From Blastococcus fimeti (GTDB lineage Bacteria > Actinomycetota > Actinomycetes > Mycobacteriales > Geodermatophilaceae): DNA of 64,000 nucleotides. This document shows positions 1 to 10,508 of this stretch, in pieces; position 1 is the stretch's first letter; each line of letters opens with the position of its first letter. The stretch lies in the NCBI GenBank assembly GCA_900102115.1, contig FNAW01000002.1, forward strand, positions 496,001 through 560,000, read 5' to 3'. Below the pieces are notes generated by a model. It was not told where the DNA came from. It ran no database searches and saw nothing but the letters and a program-made list of their open reading frames with translations. A program made the translations under genes and the position numbers.

Positions 1-1963
<1,963 letters not shown>

Positions 1964-2112
1964 GTGATCCCTGTCGGTCGCTGGTGGATGTCGCGGGTGC
2001 TGGTGCTGCTGCGGCCGTGCCGGGACGCCGCTGAACTGCTGGGTGCAACGCCCGTGCCGGTCGTGGTCGTCCGCTTCCGCGGTGTGACCTGCGCCCGCCG
2101 GGGCGAGCCGGC

Positions 2113-3627
2113 TCAGGTCGCGGTGGTCGCCTGATCCGTGGGGTCGGAGACGGGCGCGGTCGGGTCGAAGACGGGCGCGTAGCGGCGCCACGGGAGCCGG
2201 CGTTCCAGCTCTCCGGCCAGCCAGAGTAGTCGTCCCTCGGCTCCCGGGGGGCCGACGAACTGGACGGCCACGGGCGGTCCGTCGGGACGGCTGCCGCCCG
2301 GGAACACCGCGGCCGGGAGACCCGCCAGGTTCCAGGCCGCCGTCCACGGGGCCCAGCGTGCGTTGGCGGTGATGTTGGCCAGGAACGACCGCTCGTGCCA
2401 CGGCCGGGCGGGCAGCGGCGGGCCCGTCGTCACCGGGGTGAGCAGCAGGTCGACGTCGCCGAAGAACTGCACCATCCGCTCGCGGAAGCGCTCCTGGGTG
2501 CGCGGTCGCACCAGGCCGAGCCGCCGGACGATCCGGCCCAGGCGGGCGTGGGTGCGGCTGCGCGGCTGGAGCTCGTGCCGGTCGATGCCCAGGAACTCGG
2601 CGTCGTCCTCGGCCCCGGCCATCCAGCGGACCATCGCTCCGGCGGCCGCGCCCGGGGTGATCGGCGGGTTCCGGCGGACGACGGTGTGGCCGGCGCCCTC
2701 GAGCTCGGCGACCACGGCGTCGATCGCGGCGCGGGTGGCGGCGTCGGCGCCCACCCCGGGCACCGGGGAGCGCGTGCTCACCGCGATGCGCAGCGGTCGC
2801 TCCGGCGCGGGCGGCGGCGCGGGCGTCTCCCCCGCCAGGACGGCGTGCGCGAGCGCGAGGTCGGCCACCGTCGTCGCCAGCGCGCCGTTGACGGCCATGC
2901 CCGACCAGTCGTCCGCGCCGATGCCGCCGGGGACGACACCGCGGCCGGGCTTCAGCGTGACCAGCCCGCAGGCGGCCGCCGGGAGCCGGAGCGAGCCCAT
3001 GCCGTCGTTGCCGTGGGCGATCGGCACCGATCCGGAGGCGACGGCGGCGGCGCTGCCCCCGGAGCTGCCGGCCGGTGAGAGCGCGGTGTCCCAGGGGTTG
3101 CGGCTGACCGTGCCCGGCCCGTCGGTGGCGGCGTAGAGGCAGAGCTCCGGCGCGCGGGTGATGCCGACGACCACGGCGCCGGCCTTGCGCAGCCGGGTGA
3201 CCACCGGGTGGTCCTTGCGCTCCGGTTCGCCGTGGCGGGCCGGGGAGCCGTCGGTGCAGACCTCCCCCGCGACCGCGACGTTGTCCTTGATCGCGACCGG
3301 GACACCGGCCAGCGGCAGCGCGAAGCGGGTGAGGCTGGCGTCGACGGCCGCAGCCTCGGCCAGCGCGGCCTCCCGCCGGACGACGCGGAAGGCGCCGATC
3401 CGGGCGTCGACGGCCGCGATGTGGTCGAGGTGGGCGCGGACGACGTCGACGGCGGTGAGCTCGCCCGACCGCACGCGGGCGGCGATCTCCGCGGCGGTGA
3501 GGCCGACGAGGGACGGATCGCTGGGCGTGCCCTCGGGGTCCGCCGCCCAGGGAACCGGACGGCCCGTGCTCCCGTCACCGGCCCGCAACTCGATCGGGGG
3601 CAGGCCGAGACCTCCGCTAGCGTCCAT
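2113..3627 (-). CDS. Amidase signature family hydrolase
   Basis: Probable C-N hydrolase of 504 residues acting on a carboxylic amide; the substrate cannot be told from sequence. The amidase-signature triad is visible: Lys114 in VAIKDN, cis-Ser188 in AGSSGGS and nucleophile Ser212 in [10 protein letters not shown] longer reading to 3780 exists. The ATG at 3627 is preferred because a -10-like TACGGT lies exactly 6 nt upstream (leaderless start) and the family homology begins after it. It is divergent from the metallo-hydrolase at 3677, with only about 50 nt between the two starts. Related family members include indoleacetamide hydrolase and the GatA-like amidases, but it has no gatC/gatB neighbours, so GatA is unlikely. 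Confidence 0.88.
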   Translation of the reverse strand: MDASGGLGLPPIELRAGDGSTGRPVPWAADPEGTPSDPSLVGLTAAEIAARVRSGELTAVDVVRAHLDHIAAVDARIGAFRVVRREAALAEAAAVDASLTRFALPLAGVPVAIKDNVAVAGEVCTDGSPARHGEPERKDHPVVTRLRKAGAVVVGITRAPELCLYAATDGPGTVSRNPWDTALSPAGSSGGSAAAVASGSVPIAHGNDGMGSLRLPAAACGLVTLKPGRGVVPGGIGADDWSGMAVNGALATTVADLALAHAVLAGETPAPPPAPERPLRIAVSTRSPVPGVGADAATRAAIDAVVAELEGAGHTVVRRNPPITPGAAAGAMVRWMAGAEDDAEFLGIDRHELQPRSRTHARLGRIVRRLGLVRPRTQERFRERMVQFFGDVDLLLTPVTTGPPLPARPWHERSFLANITANARWAPWTAAWNLAGLPAAVFPGGSRPDGPPVAVQFVGPPGAEGRLLWLAGELERRLPWRRYAPVFDPTAPVSDPTDQATTAT

Positions 3628-3633
3628 GCCTGG

Positions 3634-3639
3634 ACCGTA
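3634..3639 (-). promoter_or_regulatory. -10-like hexamer TACGGT of the amidase gene
   Basis: TACGGT ends 6 nt before the ATG at 3627. Transcription would start at or next to the start codon, giving a leaderless mRNA. No convincing -35 is seen. Confidence 0.5.
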
Positions 3640-3676
3640 ACGGCGTACGCCGACAGTTTTCGAACGGAGGCCGGAG

Positions 3677-4339
3677 ATGAGCTCGTACACCGGGGACGTC
3701 GAGGTCGGTGGAGCGCCGGACGTCCGGGAGCTGCCCGGGCTGACGATCAGCAAGCTGGCGGTCAGCGAGATGGCGAACAACGCCTACCTGCTGCGCTGCA
3801 CCGCGACCGGGGAGGCGTTGCTGATCGATGCCGCGGCCGAGCCGGAGGCGCTGCTGGCGCTCGTCGGCGACGCCCCGCTGCGCACCGTCGTCACCACGCA
3901 CGGGCACTGGGACCACCACCGCGCACTCCCCCAGGTCGTCGAGGCGACCGGCGCGGTGACGGTCGCCCACCCGGCCGACGCCGCCGACCTGCCCGCGCCG
4001 GTGCAGCGCCCGGTCGAGCACGGCGACACCGTCGCCGTCGGCGAGCAGGTGCTGGAGGTCGTGCACCTGCGCGGGCACACCCCCGGCAGCATCGCGCTGG
4101 TCTGGCGCGGCACCGGCGACGCGGGCACCCACGTCTTCACCGGCGACAGCCTGTTCCCCGGCGGCGTCGGCAACACGCAGCAGGACGCCGCCCGGTTCAC
4201 CAGCCTGATCGACGACGTCGAGGAGCGGCTGTTCGGCGCGCTGCCCGACGACACGTGGATCTACCCCGGCCACGGCGGCGACACGACGCTGGGCGCCGAG
4301 CGACCGGCCCTGCCGGAGTGGCGCGCCCGCGGCTGGTGA
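3677..4339 (+). CDS. Metallo-beta-lactamase fold hydrolase (glyoxalase II-like)
   Basis: Binuclear zinc hydrolase of 220 residues. The HxHxDH motif is THGHWDHH (His75, His77, Asp79, His80). Further metal ligands are the GHTPGS histidine, the aspartate of FTGDSLFPGG and the histidine of YPGHG near the C-terminus. GGAGG lies about 6 nt before the ATG. The family includes hydroxyacylglutathione hydrolases; in an actinobacterium the thiol would more likely be mycothiol, which is inference. The gene lies close to uvrA, as the MBL protein Rv1637c does in M. tuberculosis (from memory). Confidence 0.85.
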   Translation: MSSYTGDVEVGGAPDVRELPGLTISKLAVSEMANNAYLLRCTATGEALLIDAAAEPEALLALVGDAPLRTVVTTHGHWDHHRALPQVVEATGAVTVAHPADAADLPAPVQRPVEHGDTVAVGEQVLEVVHLRGHTPGSIALVWRGTGDAGTHVFTGDSLFPGGVGNTQQDAARFTSLIDDVEERLFGALPDDTWIYPGHGGDTTLGAERPALPEWRARGW

Positions 4340-4344
4340 CCCCG

Positions 4345-4368
4345 AAGGCGGCTTCAGGGACGCCTCCG
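4345..4368. repeat. 24-bp dispersed repeat, copy A
   Basis: AAGGCGGCTTCAGGGACGCC-type sequence just after the MBL gene. It matches 20 of 24 bases at 4805-4828. The pair brackets a frameshifted gene. Confidence 0.5.
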
Positions 4369-4397
4369 TCGCCTGGCCGTGCTCGAGATCGCCGCGC

Positions 4398-4714
4398 TCA
4401 GTAGCCGCCTTCCGGCACGGGGCGCCACGTGTTCGACCGGTAGTCCCGCTTGAACACAACCCCTGGCTGCTCCATTGCCAGGTCAAGTGTTCGGTTCATG
4501 TTCTCGGGCGGCCCCATCATTCCCCTGAGCCCGTAGGCCAAGAAGGCGGCACGAGCCTCGGGACGATCCGCCCTGCGACCACGAACTCGCCAACGGTCTC
4601 GCCGTCGGGGTCCTCGTCGACAGCGACGATCTTCCAGGTCTTCGGCCGCTCCGGGCCCCTGCGCTTGACCAACTGGACGCCCCCGCCAGGTTCGTGAGCC
4701 CACTCCTTGACCAT
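4398..4714 (-). pseudogene. Frameshifted gene of unknown function
   Basis: Two overlapping minus frames each carry coding-like sequence that joins at about 4570-4580 after a one-base shift. The N-terminal part starts at the ATG at 4714 (MVKEWAHEPGGG...) and runs to FVVAGR. The C-terminal part (DRPEARAAFLAYGL to WRPVPEGGY) ends at the TGA at 4398. The joined product would be about 105 residues and has no family I recognise. Unshifted, the first frame stops after about 65 residues. It could be a true pseudogene, a sequencing error, or two unrelated small genes. It lies in the repeat-rich patch, which favours decay. Confidence 0.5.
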
Positions 4715-4757
4715 TGGCGCACAGCTCGGTTGTGCGCTGGTCAGGCTCGTCGGTGGG

Positions 4758-4784
4758 TGTCCCATAGTGGGCCGCTATGGGACA
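4758..4784. repeat. Perfect inverted repeat TGTCCCATAG / CTATGGGACA
   Basis: Ten-base arms (4758-4767 and 4775-4784) with a 7-nt loop. A degenerate second copy lies at 5116-5139. It could be a REP-like or MITE-like element. Confidence 0.65.
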
Positions 4785-4804
4785 GCAGCGCCAAGTCCGC
4801 CCGT

Positions 4805-4828
4805 AAGGGGGCTTCACGGACACCTCGG
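4805..4828. repeat. 24-bp dispersed repeat, copy B
   Basis: Partner of 4345-4368 (20 of 24 identical). It lies between the inverted repeat at 4758 and the gene at 4848. Confidence 0.5.
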
Positions 4829-4835
4829 CGGTGCC

Positions 4836-4841
4836 GATAGT
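4836..4841 (+). promoter_or_regulatory. -10-like hexamer GATAGT
   Basis: Ends 6 nt before the ATG at 4848, with no ribosome-binding site between. It is consistent with a leaderless start. Confidence 0.4.
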
Positions 4842-4847
4842 CCTCGC

Positions 4848-5237
4848 ATGACTCGATGGGCAGTCTTTGCTGACGTGCGCGCACATCAACCCTTGCCCGA
4901 GTCCGTTGTTGACGCCCTCGAAGAGTTCCGCCCCGACGACGAGGACCTGTGCATCTGGGGCGACGAGCGCGACACCGCCTTGCTGAACGTGACGACTGAG
5001 GTCGAAGCGGACGAGGTGGCGACGGCCCTGTCCGTCGGACGTGAGCTTGCGCTGGAGGTGCTCGCCTTCGTCGACTTCGATGGGCACCTTGAGCGGGTCG
5101 AAGCTGAACACCTGGCCCATAGTGGGCCGCTTGGGGACACCGGCCGCAGACGTTCCCGCGGGAACGTCTGCAAGCCACATGCTTGGAGCGCGTTCCCGCG
5201 GGAACGTCTCGGCCGCGCACCTGACCTCACCCACTGA
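4848..5237 (+). CDS. Hypothetical protein, 129 aa, C-terminus built from repeat DNA
   Basis: I do not recognise a family. Residues 1 to about 85 are acidic and protein-like (MTRWAVFADVRAHQPLPESV...), with no membrane segment or signal peptide. The last ~40 residues are encoded by palindromic repeats (the CCCATAGTGGGCC element at 5116 and two GTTCCCGCGGGAAC palindromes), giving arginine-rich sequence. The original gene probably ended earlier and was extended or truncated by repeat insertion. The ATG at 4848 is chosen because a -10-like GATAGT lies 6 nt before it; upstream codons of the open frame look non-coding. Confidence 0.5.
   Translation: MTRWAVFADVRAHQPLPESVVDALEEFRPDDEDLCIWGDERDTALLNVTTEVEADEVATALSVGRELALEVLAFVDFDGHLERVEAEHLAHSGPLGDTGRRRSRGNVCKPHAWSAFPRERLGRAPDLTH
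5116..5139. repeat. Degenerate second copy of the CCCATAG repeat
   Basis: GCCCATAGTGGGCCGCTTGG followed by GGACA. It matches the element at 4758-4784 apart from a few changes in the right arm, and it is read through by the 129-aa ORF. Confidence 0.55.
5146..5171. repeat. 26-bp perfect palindrome, core GTTCCCGCGGGAAC
   Basis: Every base pairs across the centre from 5146 to 5171. A 16-bp copy of the core follows at 5191-5206. It could be a repeat element or a protein-binding site. Confidence 0.7.
5191..5206. repeat. 16-bp palindrome CGTTCCCGCGGGAACG
   Basis: Second copy of the core seen at 5146-5171, with a 45-bp centre-to-centre distance. Confidence 0.65.
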
Positions 5238-5393
5238 GGTGCGTCTCGATGACGTCGAGCGGCGGCTGTCCAGCCCGTGCGCCTAGCTCTCCGCCCAGTG
5301 TGGGGTTGCGGTCGGCGCCACGCACGGACTTGCCGCGCCGGGCGGCCGCAACTCCGCAGTCGGCGAGGAGCGTGGTCACCCCACGGGGCCGGG

Positions 5394-5690
5394 TCAGATC
5401 CCGGCGCCCTCGGCGTCGTCGAAGGCGGCGGCCAGCTCGTCGGGGGTGCCGGGCAGGTAGAGCGGCAGGATCGACACGTTCCAGCCGGGACGGCGCTGGT
5501 CCACGCCGACCGCCAGCTCCCAGGCGGCCCGCGCCGTGAGGGGGCCGAAGCAGCCCTCGTCGCCGTCCTCGCCGACCGTCACCTCCACCAGCCACTGGTC
5601 GGAGAGGTCCGCGGCGAGCTCGGCGAAGTCGGGCAGCGCCTCCTCGTCGGGTTCGGGTGCATCCGCCAGGACGGGATAGATGAGCGCCAT
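5394..5690 (-). CDS. Hypothetical protein, 98 aa
   Basis: Small acidic soluble protein with no family I recognise (MALIYPVLADAPEPDEE...). A tract WLVEVTVGEDGDEGCFGP and many Asp/Glu residues are visible; no membrane segment or signal peptide is seen. The ATG at 5690 has TACGGT 5 nt upstream, so it is probably leaderless. It lies downstream of the S9 peptidase on the same strand but has its own promoter-like site. The 156 nt between it and 5237 hold no gene I can support. Confidence 0.65.
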   Translation of the reverse strand: MALIYPVLADAPEPDEEALPDFAELAADLSDQWLVEVTVGEDGDEGCFGPLTARAAWELAVGVDQRRPGWNVSILPLYLPGTPDELAAAFDDAEGAGI

Positions 5691-5695
5691 GCCTC

Positions 5696-5701
5696 ACCGT
5701 A
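5696..5701 (-). promoter_or_regulatory. -10-like hexamer TACGGT of the 98-aa gene
   Basis: Located 5 nt before the ATG at 5690; leaderless start proposed. Confidence 0.5.
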
Positions 5702-5770
5702 GAGGGCGGCGCCGCCGGCCGAGCCCGACGGTGTGCGCGGATGCGCCGTTCTCCGAGCCGGAACGGCGCG

Positions 5771-7744
5771 TCAGCGCGCCATGTCGTCGTCGACCGGCGA
5801 GTCGACCTCGGTCGGCAGCCAGCGCGCCCACCACCGCAGGACGTGCTCGAACCGCGCCAGCCGGTGCTTCGGGCGGCCCGAGCGGGAGAGCTCGTGCCCC
5901 TCGCCGGGGAAGAGCAGCAGTTCCGAGGGGACGCCGCGGCGCTTGAGCTCGACGTAGAGCCGCTGCCCCTGCTCCAGCGGCGTGGACCAGTCCTGCTCGG
6001 AGTGGACGACCAGCGTCGGTGTGGTGATGGCCGGTGCGGCGGCGAGCGCGCTCTGCTCCGCGAGCCGCGCAGGGTCCGTCCCCAGGTGCTCGTCGACGAA
6101 GTACCAGCCGGTGTCCCCCGAGCCGACGATGCCGACCGGGTCGGTGAGCGCACGCTCCACCACCGCCGCGGCGAAGCGGTCGGTCCGGCCGATCAACAGC
6201 GCGGTGAGGTAGCCGCCGTACGAGCCGCCCATGACGCCGACGCGATCGGCGTCCAGCGCCGGGTCCGCCAGCACCGCGTCGAGGAAGGCGAGGACGTCGG
6301 CGGCGTCGAGCCCGCCCCAGCCGTGCCGGATCGCCCGCCCGTGCGCCGCCCCGTAGCCCGACGACCCGCGCGGGTTGCACTGCACCACCGCGTAGCCGGC
6401 GGAGACGTGCACCTGCGTCTCGTCGAGCAGCGTCCAGCCGTACTGGCGGAACGGTCCCCCGTGGATCGTGAGCAGCACCGGGTGCGGCCCGGGACCGGGC
6501 GGCGTGGTGACCCAGCCGTGCACCGGGTACCCGTCGTGGGCCGGAGCCGTGCGCTCCTGCATCCGGTGCAGCCGACCGGTGGCACCGAGCTCCCGGCCGA
6601 AGGCGGTGAGCAGCCGCCGGTCTCCCCCGGACAGCGCGATCAGCTCACCGGCCGAGCGGTCGTGCGCGACGGTGGCGACGACGACCCCGCCTCCGGCGGC
6701 CACGCCCCGCACGGTGAACGGCCCGTCGACCAGCACATCCGCCGGCCCTCCGTCCAGCGGCACGCGCAGCAGCTCGACCGAGCCGCGCCGCTCCACGCCC
6801 ACGAGCACGGCGCCGTCGGCCAGCACCGTCGCCGGGGTGTCGTCGCCCCGGTGGTGCTCCTCGGGATCGAGCAGCGGGTGCAGTGCGCCGTCGTCGGCGA
6901 TCCGGCAGGGCACGGGTGACCGGGCGACGACGTCCAGACCCTCGGCGCCGAGATCGGGGACGGCGGTGACGTGCAGCGTGCCGTCGGGGGCGTAGACGGG
7001 CCCGGCGCACCGCCCGCGCGAGGAGGTCACCCGGCGCAGGCCCGTGCCGTCGACCCCGATCTCGTGCACGTCGCGCACCAGGTCCCGGTCGGCGCGGGGG
7101 TGCCGCGCCGACACGAACGCCAGGGCAGAGCCGTCCGGGCGCCAGGCGACGTCGGCGCAGTCGGCGTCACCGGAGGTCAGCTGCACCGGCTCGGGCAGCG
7201 GCGCCGCGTCGTCGCGCCGGTGCGGCGGCAGGTCGAGCACGAAGACCTGGCTGCGGCGGTCGGTCACGAACCCGACACCGTCCTGCCGGTACTGCAGCGT
7301 GGTGATCAGCCGGGGTGGCTCGGCCGCTGCGTCGACCCCCTCCACCGTGCCGTAGCGCCCGTGCTCGGGCACGCGGGTGACGTACGCCAGCCGCCGGGAG
7401 TCCGGGGACCACACCGGGGCGCCGGCACCGAGCGGGTGGTGGGTGAGCCTTCGGGGCTCACCCCCCGCGGTCGCCAGCAACCAGATCTGCGGCTTCCCGC
7501 CGCGCTCGGCGCCCAGGTAGGCGATCCACCGACCGTCCGGGGAGAACGCCGGCGCGCCGTCCCGCTGGCCGGTGGTGATCGGCCGGGCCGGCGCCGACCC
7601 GTCGGTCGGGACGGCCCAGAGCTGGGACCGGTACTCGTCGGCCTCGAGATCGATCCGCTCCACGGCGACGACCGCCATCCGGCCGTCCGGGGAGACGGCG
7701 GGGACGCCCGGCGTGCGGAGGAGCGCGAGGTCGTCGGGGCGCAT
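5771..7744 (-). CDS. S9 family prolyl oligopeptidase-like serine peptidase
   Basis: Acyl-peptide hydrolase/dipeptidyl peptidase type enzyme of 657 residues, cytoplasmic (no signal peptide). The N-terminal two thirds form a WD/TolB-like propeller with repeated SPDGRW/SPDSRR motifs. The C-terminal alpha/beta-hydrolase domain carries the triad Ser508 (GGSYGGY), Asp585 (SEQDWS) and His617 (GEGHELS). The length is normal for the family. The ATG at 7744 is preceded by TAGCGT 8 nt upstream, so it is probably leaderless. Confidence 0.93.
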   Translation of the reverse strand: MRPDDLALLRTPGVPAVSPDGRMAVVAVERIDLEADEYRSQLWAVPTDGSAPARPITTGQRDGAPAFSPDGRWIAYLGAERGGKPQIWLLATAGGEPRRLTHHPLGAGAPVWSPDSRRLAYVTRVPEHGRYGTVEGVDAAAEPPRLITTLQYRQDGVGFVTDRRSQVFVLDLPPHRRDDAAPLPEPVQLTSGDADCADVAWRPDGSALAFVSARHPRADRDLVRDVHEIGVDGTGLRRVTSSRGRCAGPVYAPDGTLHVTAVPDLGAEGLDVVARSPVPCRIADDGALHPLLDPEEHHRGDDTPATVLADGAVLVGVERRGSVELLRVPLDGGPADVLVDGPFTVRGVAAGGGVVVATVAHDRSAGELIALSGGDRRLLTAFGRELGATGRLHRMQERTAPAHDGYPVHGWVTTPPGPGPHPVLLTIHGGPFRQYGWTLLDETQVHVSAGYAVVQCNPRGSSGYGAAHGRAIRHGWGGLDAADVLAFLDAVLADPALDADRVGVMGGSYGGYLTALLIGRTDRFAAAVVERALTDPVGIVGSGDTGWYFVDEHLGTDPARLAEQSALAAAPAITTPTLVVHSEQDWSTPLEQGQRLYVELKRRGVPSELLLFPGEGHELSRSGRPKHRLARFEHVLRWWARWLPTEVDSPVDDDMAR

Positions 7745-7752
7745 GGGCCTCG

Positions 7753-7758
7753 ACGCTA
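7753..7758 (-). promoter_or_regulatory. -10-like hexamer TAGCGT of the S9 peptidase
   Basis: Lies 8 nt upstream of the ATG at 7744. The same TAGCGT hexamer occurs in the promoter-like sites at 16066 and 23333. Confidence 0.5.
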
Positions 7759-7805
7759 GTCGGTGGCCGCGGGAGCCCGTTCCGCCACCGGCGGACCCGC
7801 GGGGC

Positions 7806-9128
7806 TCAGGTCGGGACCGGCCGGACCCGGAGGGTGCTCACCAGCGCCAGGCTGCCCAGGAGCGGCAGCAGCGCGAGCAGCAGCAGGCTCCGGTCGATCC
7901 CGAGCACCTCCCCGATCCCGCCGACGACGGCGGAGCCCACGCCCCCGCCGACGAGGAACACCAGCGTGGCGATGCCCAGGGCCACTCCGCGGACGTCGGC
8001 CGGGACGGCGTCGCCCACGGCCGCCATGAGAGCCGGTTGCCCCAGCCCGAAGGCGAGCGTCACGAGGATCACCGCTGCGACGAGGACGGCCGCCGAGCCG
8101 AGCGCCGCACCCAGGGCGGCGACGGCGAGCGCGACCGCCGCGGTCGCGTCGGAGGTGACCAGGGACCGGGCCGGCCCCAGCCGGGCGAGCAGCGGGCCGG
8201 CCAGCCGCGGGGCGAGGAAGCCGGTGAGCGCGCTGGGCACCAGCGCCAGCCCCACCTGCAGCGGTGTCCAGCCGCGGGCGGCCAGGACCGCGGGCACGGC
8301 GATGAGCAGGGCGAACCAGGCCGCCGGCACCGCCGAGGCGGCCAGGGCACTGCGGACGACGACGGGCTCCCGGATCACCGTGCGCGGCAGGAATCCTTCC
8401 GGACGCCGTCGCACCCGGGCCGCGACCGCGGGGACGCCGAGCCCCAGCAGCAGGGCACCCGCCGTCGCCACCGCGACGCCCGACGCCGGTGACTGCACGA
8501 GCAGCACCAGCCCCGCCGCCGTGGCGGCGACGAGGACCGCGCCGAGGACGTCGAGCCGGGCGCCGGTCCCCTGCGTGGGCAGCGCCCGCCACAGCGCGGG
8601 GATCACCAGCAGGCCGAGCGCCGGTAGCGCCACGACGGCCCGCCAGCCGGCGAGGTCGGCGACCAGGCCGCCCGCGAGCGGACCCAGCGCGCTCACGGCG
8701 GCGGCCGTCCCGGCGACCTTCCCGAGCGCGGTCGTCCGGACGGCGCCGTCGTAGCGGGCGCTGACGATCGCCATGCCGAGGACGGGCACCGCGGCCGCCC
8801 CCATGCCCTGCAGCAGCCGCGCGGCCAGCAGCACCTCGATGCTGGGCGCGAAGCAGCCGAGGACGGCGCTGCCGGCCATCAGCCCGATGCCGACCAGCAG
8901 CGGCAGCCGGATGCCGGCGAGGTCCGCGGCCCGCCCGTAGATCGCGGTCGCCACCGCGAGCATGAGGGCGTACAGGCTGATGACCCAGGAGACCCCGCCG
9001 GTGGTGAGGTCCAGGTCGGCGGCGATGGCCGGCAGCGTGACCGCCACGGCCGCGCTGCCCATTCCGGCGAGGCCGAAGAGCAGACCGACGAGTCCGGCGA
9101 CGCGACCGGCGTCCGTCGAGTCACCCAC
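7806..9128 (-). CDS. MFS transporter (drug-efflux DHA2-like)
   Basis: Inner-membrane proton-coupled exporter of 440 residues with about 12 hydrophobic segments. The N-terminal half has the MFS signature region (GRAADLAGIRLPLLVG after TM2) and the exporter-type motif RLLQGMGAAAVPVLG, typical of drug:H+ antiporters. It starts with GTG at 9128, with GAGGG about 8 nt upstream. It lies between uvrA and uvrB, as the MFS gene Rv1634 does in M. tuberculosis (from memory), so it may be the orthologous position. The substrate is unknown. Confidence 0.88.
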   Translation of the reverse strand: MGDSTDAGRVAGLVGLLFGLAGMGSAAVAVTLPAIAADLDLTTGGVSWVISLYALMLAVATAIYGRAADLAGIRLPLLVGIGLMAGSAVLGCFAPSIEVLLAARLLQGMGAAAVPVLGMAIVSARYDGAVRTTALGKVAGTAAAVSALGPLAGGLVADLAGWRAVVALPALGLLVIPALWRALPTQGTGARLDVLGAVLVAATAAGLVLLVQSPASGVAVATAGALLLGLGVPAVAARVRRRPEGFLPRTVIREPVVVRSALAASAVPAAWFALLIAVPAVLAARGWTPLQVGLALVPSALTGFLAPRLAGPLLARLGPARSLVTSDATAAVALAVAALGAALGSAAVLVAAVILVTLAFGLGQPALMAAVGDAVPADVRGVALGIATLVFLVGGGVGSAVVGGIGEVLGIDRSLLLLALLPLLGSLALVSTLRVRPVPT

Positions 9129-9173
9129 GAACAGCCCTCAACCCGCCGGGGCAGCGGTCTGTTCCGCGGGCGA

Positions 9174-10268
9174 TCAGCGCGGGTTGCGCGTCTCGTCCTG
9201 CTCCTCGGCGAGGCGGCCCTCGACGGCCGCGGCCGACGCGGGGCCACCGGTGGGCACGGACGTCGCGGTCTTCTGGTCCACGTCGGGCGCCCCGGCGTCG
9301 ACCAGCTGACCGCGGGTCTTGAGCAGGCTGGCGACCGTGGCGATGATCAGCACCCCCAGGATGATCGACAGCGACAGCCAGATCGGGATCTCCGGGATGC
9401 TGTCGATCGGCTCGCGCTCGCCCGCGAACGGCAGCTGGTTCTCGTGCACCGCCTCCATGATCAGCTTCACGCCGATGAAGGCCAGGATCACCGCCAGGCC
9501 GAGCGAGAGGTACACCAGCCGCTTGAGCAGGCCGCCGAGCAGGAAGTACAGCTGACGCAGGCCCATCAGGGCAAAGACGTTGGCCGTGAAGACGATGAAC
9601 GGCTCACGGGTCAGACCGAAGATCGCCGGGATGCTGTCGAGCGCGAAGATCAGGTCCGTCGTGCCGAGCGCCAGGATGACCACGATCATCGGCGTCCACA
9701 TCTTCTTGCCGTTCTCGCTCACCCGGATCTTGGCGCCGTGGTAGTCCTGCGTGATCGGCAGGACCTTGCGCATGCGCCGGATGAACGCGTTCTCCTCGTA
9801 GTCCTCGTCGTCGTCGCGGTGCCGGACGAGGTTGAACGCCGTGTAGATGAGGAAGACGCCGAAGATGTAGAAGACCCACACGAACCGCTCGATGACCACG
9901 GCGCCGAGCAGGATGAAGATCCCACGCAGGACCAGCGCGATGATGATGCCGATCATCAGCGCTTCCTGCTGGAACTTCCGCGGCACCTGGAAGCGGGCCA
10001 TGATGATCACGAAGACGAAGAGGTTGTCGACCGAGAGCGAGTACTCGGTGAGCCACCCCGCGTAGAACTCCGTGGCGTACGTGCTGTTGGTGAACGCCAG
10101 CATCAGCAGCCCGAAGATCAGCGCCAGGCTGATGTAGAAGCTGACCCAGAGACTGGCCTCCTTGATGGAGGGCTCGTGGGGGCGACGGGCGACGATGGCG
10201 AGGTCGGCGAGCAGCAGGACGGTGAGTCCCACGAACGTCGCGACCTCGAACCAGACGGGGAGTTCCAT
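9174..10268 (-). CDS. TerC family integral membrane protein, copy 1 (riboswitch-controlled)
   Basis: Polytopic protein of 364 residues in the TerC/Alx family. Members of this family are linked to Mn2+ export and metalation of exported enzymes. The conserved acidic membrane motifs SVDNLFVFVI and ALDSIPAIFG are present, with about nine hydrophobic segments. The open frame extends to 10466, but the ATG at 10268 is chosen: GGAGG lies 10 nt upstream (10279-10283) and a yybP-ykoY riboswitch occupies the sequence beyond. It is a paralogue of the protein at 11009-12142, with full-length similarity including the N-termini. Confidence 0.92.
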   Translation of the reverse strand: MELPVWFEVATFVGLTVLLLADLAIVARRPHEPSIKEASLWVSFYISLALIFGLLMLAFTNSTYATEFYAGWLTEYSLSVDNLFVFVIIMARFQVPRKFQQEALMIGIIIALVLRGIFILLGAVVIERFVWVFYIFGVFLIYTAFNLVRHRDDDEDYEENAFIRRMRKVLPITQDYHGAKIRVSENGKKMWTPMIVVILALGTTDLIFALDSIPAIFGLTREPFIVFTANVFALMGLRQLYFLLGGLLKRLVYLSLGLAVILAFIGVKLIMEAVHENQLPFAGEREPIDSIPEIPIWLSLSIILGVLIIATVASLLKTRGQLVDAGAPDVDQKTATSVPTGGPASAAAVEGRLAEEQDETRNPR

Positions 10269-10289
10269 GCGCTGAGTTCCTCCGGGGGA

Positions 10290-10405
10290 CAGGCGTCGGC
10301 ACCGGAGGTCTCTCCCACCATCGGCGCGACGCCGACGGCCGGCAGCACCGGGGATCGTGGGATCCCGTGTTGACGACGCTGCCGCGGGGGGATACTCCCC
10401 TCCAT
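10290..10405 (-). ncRNA. yybP-ykoY (Mn2+-sensing) riboswitch upstream of terC copy 1
   Basis: On the minus strand the hallmarks occur in order: GGGGAGTATC (10391-10400 complement), CGTCAACACG (10366-10375 complement), then GAGACCTCCGG (10302-10312 complement). These are the conserved L1, junction and L3-type segments of the yybP-ykoY class, known to bind Mn2+ and to precede TerC/MntP genes. The ribosome site lies just 3' of it, so translational control is plausible. Identification is by eye; covariance scoring against Rfam RF00080 would settle it. Confidence 0.88.
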
Positions 10406-10508
10406 CGTGCGGCCCCGTCACCGAGCAGGCGTCACCGCCTGCGGCGCCGGGGCACGTGGCGCACACCGTACCCCGGCGCCGGCCGCCCCACGACGTGACG
10501 CGACCGGT

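Noticed and set aside
1964..2112. SOS box upstream of uvrA
   Set aside because: The sequence before the uvrA ATG contains no TCGAAC-N4-GTTCGA or close relative.
4758..5206. CRISPR array
   Set aside because: The repeats are palindromic, few and irregularly spaced, with no regular spacers and no cas gene in the window.
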